Assembly: GCA_947462095.1 (NCBI GenBank) | Contig: CANHNQ010000016.1 | Coordinates: forward strand, 1 to 41,701 | Direction of reading: 5' to 3' | Source: Gemmatimonadota bacterium | Lineage (GTDB): Bacteria; Gemmatimonadota; Gemmatimonadetes; Gemmatimonadales; Gemmatimonadaceae | DNA length: 41,701 nt | Part shown: positions 27,569-34,806 of the stretch, in pieces | Position numbering within the stretch: position 1 is the first letter of the stretch | How the letters are laid out: the number at the start of each line of letters is the position of its first letter | Notes under the pieces: model-generated | What the model was told of the DNA's origin: nothing | The model's input: only the letters and a program-made list of their open reading frames with translations | The model's database searches: none | Made by a program: the position numbers and the translations under genes

Positions 27569-28318
27569 TCAGTTGGGTCGCAAAGCATAGTCAAACGTGA
27601 AGTACACGATGAGCACATCATCCGTCCACCCTTGGGGAAGCGCACCGAATCCGCGCGTGGATCCGACCGCTTCGATCGCGCCCATCGCATCGAGATCATA
27701 GATGCGATCGCCCGATCCCTTCACGACTTCAATCGCCATCACGGAGCCATCGCGTCGGATGGTGAACTTCACCTCCGAGACCAGCGATGCCGACACACGC
27801 CGGGGCGTCCAGTTCAGCGTGAGCTGCCTCACGATGTTTTGCAGGTACCCGGGATACGGAAACTCGATCCCGCGAATATTGAGGTTGGCGACATCCGCCC
27901 CTTTACCCTCTTGAGCACCAGCACCGGCTTTCGGTGCCGCTGTCGATTTCGTCGCCGTGGGCGATGCGGCCTTCGAACCCGCCTGCTTCGTACGGGACGT
28001 CGATGGCGTCGCCTTTGGCGACGGCAAGACCTTCTTCGCCGTCGACGGCGTCGGCACGGACTTCTCGTCGGGCACACGTTCGGCGCCGGCGATATCGGGG
28101 GCCTGCGCTGACGGCTGCGCCGCTGGTGTCACCACGCCGGCTTGCCGAGGTCCCGGCGGCGCCCCGACCAGTTCCACGCGATACACCGGCGGCCGCGGTG
28201 CCTCGGCACGCGAGCCCCACCACAGCGCGGCTACCACGAGCACGAGGTGTACCGTCGCGGAGAAAACCATGCCACGACCAAGCGTCGTCGAACCCGTCAC
28301 GGTGTCCGACACGATCAC
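27569..28318 (-). CDS. TonB/TolA-family energy transducer in the tolA position
   Basis: Inner-membrane protein that spans the periplasm and passes proton-motive energy from TolQR to Pal/TolB. It has 249 residues. A short cytoplasmic N-terminus is followed by a transmembrane helix at about 17-35 (MVFSATVHLVLVVAALWWG) and a Pro/Ala/Lys/Ser-rich extended region (about 45-140). The C-terminal domain has TonB-like features (FPYPGYLQNIVRQLTLNWTP, VKFTIRRDGSV, YDLDAMGAIEAV). It lacks the long helical domain II of proteobacterial TolA. Position between tolR and tolB identifies it as the TolA equivalent. Start overlaps tolR by 4 nt. Confidence 0.88.
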   Translation of the reverse strand: MIVSDTVTGSTTLGRGMVFSATVHLVLVVAALWWGSRAEAPRPPVYRVELVGAPPGPRQAGVVTPAAQPSAQAPDIAGAERVPDEKSVPTPSTAKKVLPSPKATPSTSRTKQAGSKAASPTATKSTAAPKAGAGAQEGKGADVANLNIRGIEFPYPGYLQNIVRQLTLNWTPRRVSASLVSEVKFTIRRDGSVMAIEVVKGSGDRIYDLDAMGAIEAVGSTRGFGALPQGWTDDVLIVYFTFDYALRPN

Positions 28319-28734
28319 CGGGTGCCGTCCGGCTCCGCGACGAGCCCGACATCCGAGATGCCCTTGGCCTTCATGGCGGCGACAATGCGCACCACGGTGC
28401 CGTATGGCACCGCTTCGTCGGCGCGCAGATACACGCCGCCGCCGCCCTTCCTGTCCGACAATGCCTTGATGCTGCCGGCGAACTCATCGAACGACAGCTG
28501 CGTTTCGTCGACGAATATCTGCCCACGGCGATCGACCGTGATCACCAGACCGTTCTTCGGCTCGAGCGGCGCGACGTCCGCCGTTGGCAATGCAATGTCT
28601 ACACCGCCTTGCATGATCGGCGCCGTGATCATGAAGATGATCATCAAGAGCATCATCACGTCGATCAGCGAGACCACATTGATCTCGGCGTTCACGCCAG
28701 CGCGCTCCCGACGGCGGCCGCGGCGCATCGTCAA
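28315..28734 (-). CDS. tolR: ExbD/TolR family biopolymer transport protein
   Basis: Proton-channel partner of TolQ. It has 139 residues with one transmembrane helix at about 20-40. The channel aspartate is Asp25 in SLIDVMMLLMIIFM, essential in the family. A periplasmic domain follows (VDIALPTADVAP, ITVDRRGQIFVDE, VYLRADEAVPYG). It overlaps tolQ and the TonB/TolA-like gene by 4 nt each. Context in a tolB-pal cluster favours TolR over ExbD. Confidence 0.93.
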   Translation of the reverse strand: MTMRRGRRRERAGVNAEINVVSLIDVMMLLMIIFMITAPIMQGGVDIALPTADVAPLEPKNGLVITVDRRGQIFVDETQLSFDEFAGSIKALSDRKGGGGVYLRADEAVPYGTVVRIVAAMKAKGISDVGLVAEPDGTR

Positions 28735-29471
28735 ATCCGCCCGTCGCGTACCATCAGGGCAATCAGCTCCGAGCCGAATCCTTCAAGCGCGTCATCGAAG
28801 CGATTGAGCCGTGAGGCAAACACGTTGTACGCGAAGGCCGCCGGAATCGCGACCGCGAGCGCAGCAGCCGTCGCCATCAGCGCGGTACCGATGCCCGGCG
28901 CCACGGCCTGGATGTTTCCCGAGCCCTTCTGGCCGATGCCAACGAAGGCTTCGATGACGCCGAGTACGGTGCCGAACAGGCCGATCAATGGGCTGACACT
29001 ACCAACCGTGGCCAACCATGGGATGTACTGTCCGAGATCTTCCCGGGCTTTCGATCCCTCGGCGTCGAGCACCAGGCGCAAGGCCTCCACCTGTGAGCCC
29101 GACAAACGCGCCGTCCGCTCGTTGGTCGCGCCCAGCGCAGGCTTCGTGTCGTTGAGAAAAGACACGGCACGCGCGAACACCGCCGTGAACGCACTCGGCT
29201 TGGCGCGCTGCGCGACCAACAGCGCCTCGTCCATGCCCCGCGCGCGCGCGAAGTCGGCAACGAACGCCCGCCCGTTGGCCTCGGCCGCCTTGAACCCACG
29301 CCACTTCGAGAACATGATCGCCCAGGAGATCAGCGACAGGACCACCAGCAGCGCCAATACACTCTTCGTGACGGGATCGCTATTGATCAGCATTCCCAGC
29401 ATCGACGATGGTAACGCCTGACTCGCACCAGCCGACTGCAGTGCGGCAAACAGTCCGACCGCCGCCGTCAC
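28731..29471 (-). CDS. tolQ: MotA/TolQ/ExbB proton channel family protein
   Basis: Proton-channel subunit that energises the Tol system. The start is taken as the GTG at 29471, which overlaps the epimerase stop (GTGA) and gives 246 residues. Three transmembrane segments are seen: about residues 37-55, then the conserved pair WLATVGSVSPLIGLFGTVLG and GIGTALMATAAALAVAIPAA that lines the channel. A longer frame to 29663 would overlap the epimerase gene and encodes an Arg/Gly-rich stretch, so it is rejected. It is the first Tol gene and is coupled to the epimerase gene before it. Confidence 0.92.
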   Translation of the reverse strand: MTAAVGLFAALQSAGASQALPSSMLGMLINSDPVTKSVLALLVVLSLISWAIMFSKWRGFKAAEANGRAFVADFARARGMDEALLVAQRAKPSAFTAVFARAVSFLNDTKPALGATNERTARLSGSQVEALRLVLDAEGSKAREDLGQYIPWLATVGSVSPLIGLFGTVLGVIEAFVGIGQKGSGNIQAVAPGIGTALMATAAALAVAIPAAFAYNVFASRLNRFDDALEGFGSELIALMVRDGRI

Positions 29472-30439
29472 GCCTGATTCTCCAGACGCGCGCGCCGATC
29501 GGCGAAGAAACGGTAGGTGTGCTCGAGGCCTTCGCGCAACGTCACCTGCGGCGTCCAGCCCAGCACCGCCCTCGCCTTCGTGGTATCGAGCGCCGACCGC
29601 GCGAGTTCGCCCGCGCGTGCCGGTGCATAGTCGATCGGCGACTCCGCCGACGACACCGCACACAACGTGCGAGCGAGCGTGTTCACCGAGGTCTCAATCG
29701 ACGTGCCGATGTTGAAGGCGCGTGCATCGAGCCGCCCACGCGGCGGCAAATCGACCGTCGCGGCCGCGAAATTGGCACCCGCGACATCGCCGGCGTACAC
29801 ATAGTCCCGCGTCTGCTCCCCGTCGCCGAATACCGTAAGGGCCCGGCCATCGAGCAAACGGTTGCAGAAGATGGCGACCACGCCGGCTTCTCCGTGTGGG
29901 TCCTGACGCGGTCCGTACACGTTCCCGTAACGCAGGGCCACGTTGTCGAGCCCGTGCACACGTCCGTAGTAGGCGAGATAGTACTCAATCGAGAGCTTGG
30001 CGATTCCGTAGGGCGCCTCTGGATCCTTGCTGTACGACTCGGCGCTCGGTGGGGGATCGAAGTCGCCGTACAAGGCACCGCCGGTGGACGAGAGGATGGT
30101 CCGCGTCGGGTGTCCACCCGCACGGACCGCCTCCATCAGATTGAGCGTGCCGAGGATGTTGCGTGTGGCGTCGTAGACCGGATCGAGGACACTGCGTCGT
30201 ACGTCGATCTGCGCCGCAAGGTGGCACATCACGTCGAACTTGCCGTCCCGAATCAACGCGGCGGCGTCGGGCGACGTGATATCACCACGGACGAAGCGCG
30301 CCGCCGGGGGGATGTTTTCCTCACGTCCGCTCGACAGGTCATCGAGGATCGTGACCTCCCATCCTTCGGTCAAAAATCTGTCCGCGACATGGGAGCCGAT
30401 AAACCCCGCACCACCCGTCACCACGACCGTCTTTGTCAT
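29468..30439 (-). CDS. NAD-dependent sugar-nucleotide epimerase/dehydratase (UDP-glucose 4-epimerase-like)
   Basis: Extended short-chain dehydrogenase acting on a nucleotide sugar. From the ATG at 30439 it has 323 residues and begins TKTVVVTGGAGFIGSHVAD, the Rossmann NAD-binding loop. The catalytic YGIAK (YxxxK) pair is present, and SSTGGALYG supplies the Ser/Thr. LRYGNVYGPRQDP and GDGEQTRDYVYAGD are typical of the GalE-like group. Substrate cannot be set from sequence; galactose epimerisation for LPS or glycans is plausible beside envelope genes. An extra 52-residue frame upstream is rejected. It is coupled to tolQ by a GTGA overlap. Confidence 0.9.
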   Translation of the reverse strand: MTKTVVVTGGAGFIGSHVADRFLTEGWEVTILDDLSSGREENIPPAARFVRGDITSPDAAALIRDGKFDVMCHLAAQIDVRRSVLDPVYDATRNILGTLNLMEAVRAGGHPTRTILSSTGGALYGDFDPPPSAESYSKDPEAPYGIAKLSIEYYLAYYGRVHGLDNVALRYGNVYGPRQDPHGEAGVVAIFCNRLLDGRALTVFGDGEQTRDYVYAGDVAGANFAAATVDLPPRGRLDARAFNIGTSIETSVNTLARTLCAVSSAESPIDYAPARAGELARSALDTTKARAVLGWTPQVTLREGLEHTYRFFADRRARLENQA

Positions 30440-30528
30440 GCCGTTCGGTTCCTCGACCCATTGGGGAAATCCGCGGTCGCCCACCACTGTTCTGGACGAT
30501 CCCGCAGACGCACAGTCCCCAATGTACA

Positions 30529-30562
30529 CACGCGCCGACGCCCACGGGGGCCTCGGCGCGTG
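30529..30562 (-). terminator. probable hairpin terminator after the LysM gene
   Basis: A 10 bp GC-rich stem (30529-30538 with 30553-30562, arm CACGCGCCGA) and a 14 nt loop lie about 70 nt beyond the LysM gene stop. No long T tract follows on the minus strand, so the hairpin may stall, protect or terminate the transcript. It separates the LysM gene from the epimerase-tol run. Confidence 0.4.
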
Positions 30563-30630
30563 CGCGTGATCGACCAACGTGGGACGACGCGACACCGGTC
30601 CCGTCAGGCGCGATCACACGGCCCGTGCGA

Positions 30631-32145
30631 TCAGGGGGCCTTGGCCAGACGACGCGCTGCCAGACCCACGGCGATGTCTGATTGATACTGGCTGGTGATC
30701 ACCGCCGCGCTTCCGGCCGCCTCACTCCGCACCACCCGCACTCTCGCGACCAGAGCCTCCTGCGAGGGCTCCTCTTTGGTGCCGTTCCGGTAGAGCCCGA
30801 ACTCGTCACCGGCCCGCACCCCTTCCGTAGACCCAGCGGCCAGCATCAGAAAGCTCTGCAACGTGGGCTGGAGCTCACGCGGGTCGATCCAACGCACACT
30901 CGTCTTCACGTCCGGTTCCGCGAGCCGCTGCGCGGTCAGCCACGGCGCCGACCGACCGGTCGCCGGTAGAAGGGGCTGCCCCTGCTCGACCCGGCCGGAT
31001 TGACGCGTAAGGACCGCGAGAACCGGCTTTCCCGCTTCCACCCGTACGATTTCGATGATGCCCGCCGGACTCGCGATCAGCGACCGCTTGTCAGTGGCGG
31101 CTGCGGTGGTCACGGCCACGAGTCGCTGACCCACCACGTACGTCCCCCCAACGGGGGGATGCACTTCGATCTGGTCGGTCACAATCGCGCGCTGCGGATA
31201 TCTGCTGTCCGTTGCGGCCGGCGAGCCCACACGCTTCGTGATTGATCCGGCCTTTGCCAGGTCCGACGGCAACACCACGAACGGCGCCGCATCGAATTCC
31301 GCCTGTCTCGGCACCGGCGTATTCGGACGTAATACGGCCCTCGTGCGACGCTCCGCCTCGGCCGCATCGGGCAAGTCGCGATGGAAGACCGTCTCGACCT
31401 CGCTGCTCCTCCGCGAGGCGACTTGCGACTCGAGATCGACCAGACCGATACGCGTTCCCTGCCGAGACGACATCAACTCGCTCGCATGCTGCGGCTGGAA
31501 GTTCACGCGGGCGGAATCCGTGTCCCCCGATGCCGTCCCAGCCGTATCGATCACGGCGACGGCCACGGTTTTGCCCCTCGTCGCGGGCGTACGCCCCTTC
31601 GCTACACCAGCCACCACGTTTGCCTTCCCGGCGGTCTGCGCTGAGAGTGAGCCAGACGAGCGCGCAGGCGTCGACGGTGGCGGGGTCCCTTCCCCCGCCC
31701 TGGCCAAGGCTACGCTCGGCACCGTGGAGTCCGCGGGTGCGGCTGCGACGGCTGCGGCGTGCACGCCGCGAACGGCCGATGAGGCGGGCACGGTCAACTT
31801 CAATCCAACGTGCAAGGGCGCAGGGCCCGCCGTCGCAATGTGATTACGACGTGCAAGCGTGAGCCACTGATGTCCGTCTCCGTAGTAGCGCGCGGCGATG
31901 CCCCAGAGCGTCTCCCCGGCGCGGACAACATGCAGCGTCGTCGCAGAATCCTGCATCTGGTCCGGGGACGACGCGGAGGCCGACGCGACGCGACCATCCG
32001 TCTCCTGACCGTGCACGACGGCGGGACGCCAGATCAGCAGCAGAGCTAGTGTCGAGACAAACACCACCATCATGCGAGATGCCGGATGCAGCTCCCGGCT
32101 GGATTCGACGGCAGAAGACGACCGCGGCTGGTTTGCAGCGCGCAT
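30631..32145 (-). CDS. LysM-domain secreted protein of unknown function
   Basis: A 504-residue exported protein. A long N-region precedes a hydrophobic signal segment (VVFVSTLALLLIW, about 27-40). A LysM peptidoglycan-binding domain lies at about 70-118 (HVVRAGETLWGIAARYYGDG, NHIATAG, VGLKLTVPA). Beyond it are low-complexity Ala/Thr/Ser-rich sequence and a C-terminal part (about 320-500) with no family I recognise. GAGG 7 nt before the ATG at 32145 supports this start; the alternative at 32073 has no nearby ribosome site. It sits alone between two hairpins. A cell-wall binding role is inferred from LysM only. Confidence 0.82.
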   Translation of the reverse strand: MRAANQPRSSSAVESSRELHPASRMMVVFVSTLALLLIWRPAVVHGQETDGRVASASASSPDQMQDSATTLHVVRAGETLWGIAARYYGDGHQWLTLARRNHIATAGPAPLHVGLKLTVPASSAVRGVHAAAVAAAPADSTVPSVALARAGEGTPPPSTPARSSGSLSAQTAGKANVVAGVAKGRTPATRGKTVAVAVIDTAGTASGDTDSARVNFQPQHASELMSSRQGTRIGLVDLESQVASRRSSEVETVFHRDLPDAAEAERRTRAVLRPNTPVPRQAEFDAAPFVVLPSDLAKAGSITKRVGSPAATDSRYPQRAIVTDQIEVHPPVGGTYVVGQRLVAVTTAAATDKRSLIASPAGIIEIVRVEAGKPVLAVLTRQSGRVEQGQPLLPATGRSAPWLTAQRLAEPDVKTSVRWIDPRELQPTLQSFLMLAAGSTEGVRAGDEFGLYRNGTKEEPSQEALVARVRVVRSEAAGSAAVITSQYQSDIAVGLAARRLAKAP

Positions 32146-32172
32146 CAGCGAGCCTCACTGGGGAAAGACTTC

Positions 32173-32191
32173 GCGCCCCGGACCGGGGCGC
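32173..32191. other. GC-rich palindrome upstream of the LysM gene
   Basis: A near-perfect inverted repeat (GCGCCCCGG / CCGGGGCGC around a single A) lies 28 nt before the LysM gene start on its minus-strand leader. It could be a leader hairpin, a second terminator for ssb or a protein site. No T tract is clear enough to call it a terminator. Confidence 0.4.
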
Positions 32192-32308
32192 TGGAGGGGC
32201 CTCGACTCGCCGGCATCACTGCAGGCGCGGTACCCACACCGGAGACGCCTGCACGCGACGCGCGTAACGGAAGGCGCATTACGTCAATGGTCGACATCAT
32301 CACATTCA

Positions 32309-32334
32309 CCGCCGCCGGGAGCTTCCGGCGGCGG
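32309..32334 (-). terminator. probable terminator hairpin after ssb
   Basis: A perfect 10 bp stem (CCGCCGCCGG, 32309-32318, with 32325-32334) and 6 nt loop begin 20 nt after the ssb stop. The minus strand continues TGAATGTGATGATG, moderately T-rich but without a run of Ts. Position and stem strength suggest the ssb transcript ends here. Confidence 0.6.
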
Positions 32335-32354
32335 ACAGCAAGCACTTTCGTGGG

Positions 32355-32861
32355 TTAGAACGGCAGGTCGTCGTCGTCGTCTTCCAAGGCGCCCGGGAAA
32401 TCCCCGAAATCTTCCTTTCCGGCCGACGGCGCCGAGGCCGTCTTCGGGCGTGCCGGCGGCGCAGAACGGCGCGGCGCGCTGTCCATCTCGTCACCGCCAC
32501 CTCCGCCTCCGGCACGGCCGCCCAGAAGCATCAGCTCTTTGACCTTGATTTCGGTGGTGTAGCGCGTCTGTCCGTCCTTATCCTGCCACTGGCGATACTC
32601 GATCTCGCCCTCGACATAAATCTTCTCGCCCTTCTTCACGTACTTCTCGACGACGTCAGCCAGCCCGGAGCCCCGCGCGCTGTTCCAGACGACACAGCGA
32701 TGCCACTCCGTCTTCTCCTGCTTTGCCCCGGCCTGGTCGGTCCAGTTACGGCTCGTGGCAAGCGAAAACTGCGCCACGCGTGTTCCGCTGCCGACGGTGC
32801 GAATTTCGGGATCCGACCCGACGTTGCCAATCAGAATGGCCTTGTTCAGGCTGCGACTCAT
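32355..32861 (-). CDS. ssb: single-stranded DNA-binding protein
   Basis: SSB coats single-stranded DNA in replication and repair and recruits partners through its acidic tip. From the ATG at 32861 it has 168 residues. The OB fold begins SRSLNKAILIGNVGSDPEIR and includes EWHRCVVWN and YVKKGEKIYVEGEIEYRQW. A Gly/Pro-rich linker leads to the tip DDDDDLPF, which matches the partner-binding consensus. A strong Shine-Dalgarno GGGAGG (32866-32871) sits 4 nt before the ATG and fixes the start; an open frame to 33092 is not coding. Confidence 0.97.
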   Translation of the reverse strand: MSRSLNKAILIGNVGSDPEIRTVGSGTRVAQFSLATSRNWTDQAGAKQEKTEWHRCVVWNSARGSGLADVVEKYVKKGEKIYVEGEIEYRQWQDKDGQTRYTTEIKVKELMLLGGRAGGGGGGDEMDSAPRRSAPPARPKTASAPSAGKEDFGDFPGALEDDDDDLPF

Positions 32862-32899
32862 GGTGCCTCCCTTAAGTGCGGTAGTAATGGGTGTCGGAT

Positions 32900-32928
32900 A
32901 ACCTAGGATGGTCCTCTGACCAAACCAA
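32900..32928 (-). promoter_or_regulatory. candidate ssb promoter with palindrome in the spacer
   Basis: On the minus strand TTGGTT (32923-32928) and TAGGTT (32900-32905) are separated by exactly 17 bp, each matching the sigma-70 consensus at about half its positions. The spacer contains the palindrome TGGTC-CTCT-GACCA (32909-32922). The weak boxes make this tentative. Confidence 0.35.
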
Positions 32929-32949
32929 ACCCGAACGCGGCCGGTAGGG

Positions 32950-33414
32950 CTATTCGAACGCCGCCGCGTCGCGACGCAGGACCAGCGCATCTTCGACGGG
33001 GTGCCGATAGTACCCACGTCGGCGCCCGACGATGGCGAATCCACGGGACGTATAGAGCGCTCGGGCCGCCGTGTTCGACTCGCGCACCTCAAGAAACATG
33101 GCGATCACCCCCTCCGTCCTCCCAGCGCCGATCGCATCGTCAAGTAGTTGCGCGCCGACCCCCTGCCGGCGTACGCCGGGCGCGGTCGCGATATTCGCGA
33201 TCTCGGCTTCATCGGCCGCGCGCAGCATGATGCAGTAGCCAACGATGGCACCCGACGCGTCCACCGCCGTCGCCATCCGCGAAAACGGGTGCGCTAGTAG
33301 TTCGTGGAACGAGCTCGCCGGCCACGGATCGCTGAAGGCACGCGCCTCGATGGACGCCATCGCCGGCACGTCGGCGGCGATCGTCGGCCGGACAGCCACG
33401 ACCGCCGCCGTCAT
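32950..33414 (-). CDS. rimI: ribosomal-protein-alanine N-acetyltransferase RimI-like
   Basis: GNAT-fold acetyltransferase, 154 residues from the ATG at 33414. The acetyl-CoA loop is VRRQGVGAQLL, and LEVRESNTAARALYTSRGF is the typical RimI block. In E. coli RimI acetylates the N-terminus of ribosomal protein S18. rimI commonly follows tsaB, as here, with a 4 nt overlap (ATGA). A longer frame to 33528 overlaps tsaB and is rejected. The true acceptor protein cannot be read from sequence. Confidence 0.92.
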   Translation of the reverse strand: MTAAVVAVRPTIAADVPAMASIEARAFSDPWPASSFHELLAHPFSRMATAVDASGAIVGYCIMLRAADEAEIANIATAPGVRRQGVGAQLLDDAIGAGRTEGVIAMFLEVRESNTAARALYTSRGFAIVGRRRGYYRHPVEDALVLRRDAAAFE

Positions 33415-34139
33415 GCGGCACCGTGGGCAGGAAGCGGCGTACCATGCGACGCCTCCCATTTCACCTGAGCCTCGGCCATGCGGCCGTACTGCGGCTCCCA
33501 GCTCTCCAGCGGCACCGCATGGCGCCATACCGCGGACGGGATACGCACGAGATACGCCGACGACGGGGTCACGACGTGCGCCTCGAGGTCAGGGGTCGGC
33601 GACGAGAGCACGGCGAGACGGGGATGGCCGGCGGCATGCCGTTCCAGCTGCTCCAGCGTCATGCGCCGCAGTGCCCCCTGGGCCTGCACGGCGCCATGCC
33701 CGTCGAACAGGACCTCGAGCACGTAACGCTCGCCTCGCAATGCATCGGCGTGCACCACGGCGTGTCCGGCGGGAACCGCATCGCACGCATCCGCCGCGGC
33801 AAGCAGCAGTGACGACACCGCGAAGAGTGGCACATTCGCACCGTGCGCCAGCCCTTTCGCGATCGAGGCAGCGATACGCAGCGACGTAAAGCTGCCCGGC
33901 CCCTCACCGCACACCACGCCGGTCAGCGCGCGTGGGCTCTTCCCAGCCTCGGCGAGGAGCTCCTGAATCGAGGGAAACAACTGATCCTCACGTCCCGCAC
34001 CCATCGCCACAGGCCGCCCCCCGACCAGATCCCCATCGGCGAACAGCGCAACCGAGCCGGCCATGGACGACGCCTCCAATACCAGTAGCAGGGCCGGCGG
34101 TAACGCGGACTTCCCAAGGGCGGATGCGGGTAAGGACAT
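33411..34139 (-). CDS. tsaB: tRNA threonylcarbamoyladenosine biosynthesis protein TsaB
   Basis: Scaffold/dimerisation partner of TsaD in making t6A37 on ANN-decoding tRNAs. It has 242 residues with an actin-like ASKHA fold: LLLVLEASSMAGSVALF at about 17-33, LTGVVCGEGPGSFTSLRIA at about 72-90, and HADALRGERY at about 130-139. The N-terminus is about 15 residues longer than usual and has no clear ribosome site, so a later start is possible. It overlaps rimI by 4 nt. tsaE lies upstream across a 193 bp gap; tsaD and tsaC are not in the window. Confidence 0.92.
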   Translation of the reverse strand: MSLPASALGKSALPPALLLVLEASSMAGSVALFADGDLVGGRPVAMGAGREDQLFPSIQELLAEAGKSPRALTGVVCGEGPGSFTSLRIAASIAKGLAHGANVPLFAVSSLLLAAADACDAVPAGHAVVHADALRGERYVLEVLFDGHGAVQAQGALRRMTLEQLERHAAGHPRLAVLSSPTPDLEAHVVTPSSAYLVRIPSAVWRHAVPLESWEPQYGRMAEAQVKWEASHGTPLPAHGAA

Positions 34140-34332
34140 GCGTGGAGTCTAGCGCGCCGACCGAACGTTCCCCAGCCCTCCGCCGCATCAAGCCATCGCG
34201 ACTGCCTCGGATCACACCGCTCACCACCGGCGGCGGCGTTGAGCACCGGCGGATCGAACACGGTACCGCGGTCCCGACGCGGGATGTCGAACACCGTGGG
34301 GACCGCGAGCCCGGCACGCCCCGCCTGCGAGC
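34140..34332. other. 193 bp tsaE-tsaB intergenic region with inverted repeat
   Basis: No gene is seen. A 9 bp inverted repeat, CGCGGTCCC (34267-34275) and GGGACCGCG (34299-34307), encloses 23 nt. The motif TCGAACAC occurs twice (about 34254 and 34287), and CACCGGCGG is also doubled (about 34223 and 34243). The region could hold the tsaB promoter or a weak tsaE terminator; no -10/-35 pair is convincing. Confidence 0.4.
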
Positions 34333-34806
34333 TTAGCGCATGGTGGGGGCGTGTATGCGCAATAACCGCCGATCGGCATTCTCGGGGTCATGCCCCAGGA
34401 CAACATGAATCGTGTCCCGTGGCAACGTGTTCACGGCGCGATCGGGCCACTCCACCAGGAGCACCGGAGCGTTCTCAACCAACTCGTCCCACCCGAGCAT
34501 CTGCAATTCCGCGTCCGACCGCAAGCGATACAGATCGGCGTGCACGACCGGACCAGCCGGGGCATCATACTGCTGAATGATCGAGAACGTCGGGCTCGTT
34601 ACGGCGCCGATCGTCGAGACGCCAATGCCGACACAAATCGCCCGGACTAAGGTCGTCTTGCCCGCGCCGAGATCGCCCTCAAGGGTGATCACGACCGGTC
34701 GCGGTAGCGCCGCACCGAGCGCCCGCCCCCACGCCTCCAGAGAATCCCGGTCGGGGGCCCGTGGTGCCCCCCGTCCCAGCAGATACGCTAACGAGTCAGC
34801 GGCCAC
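34333..34806 (-). CDS. tsaE: tRNA threonylcarbamoyladenosine biosynthesis ATPase TsaE
   Basis: ATPase that resets the TsaBD complex during t6A synthesis. From the GTG at 34806 it has 157 residues. Walker [10 protein letters not shown] lies at 44-52, followed by [18 protein letters not shown] (about 89-95) and VEWPDR (about 118-123), all typical of TsaE. A perfect AGGAGG (34812-34817) five nt before the GTG decides the start. That start lies inside the last codons of uvrB (11 nt overlap), so it is translationally linked to uvrB. Longer upstream frames are uvrB shadows. Confidence 0.94.
   Translation of the reverse strand: MAADSLAYLLGRGAPRAPDRDSLEAWGRALGAALPRPVVITLEGDLGAGKTTLVRAICVGIGVSTIGAVTSPTFSIIQQYDAPAGPVVHADLYRLRSDAELQMLGWDELVENAPVLLVEWPDRAVNTLPRDTIHVVLGHDPENADRRLLRIHAPTMR

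Noticed and set aside
27565-27699. N-terminal extension of tolB
   Set aside because: It would overlap the TonB/TolA-like gene and precede the real signal peptide; the ATG at 27564 fits the family.
28955-29315. Alternative frames inside tolQ of about 100 codons
   Set aside because: Arg/Ser-rich shadows of the channel gene without motifs.
26068-29421. Plus-strand open frames of about 500 codons opposite tolB, tolR and tolQ
   Set aside because: They mirror the codon bias of the Tol genes and show no domains; both overlap several well-supported minus-strand genes.
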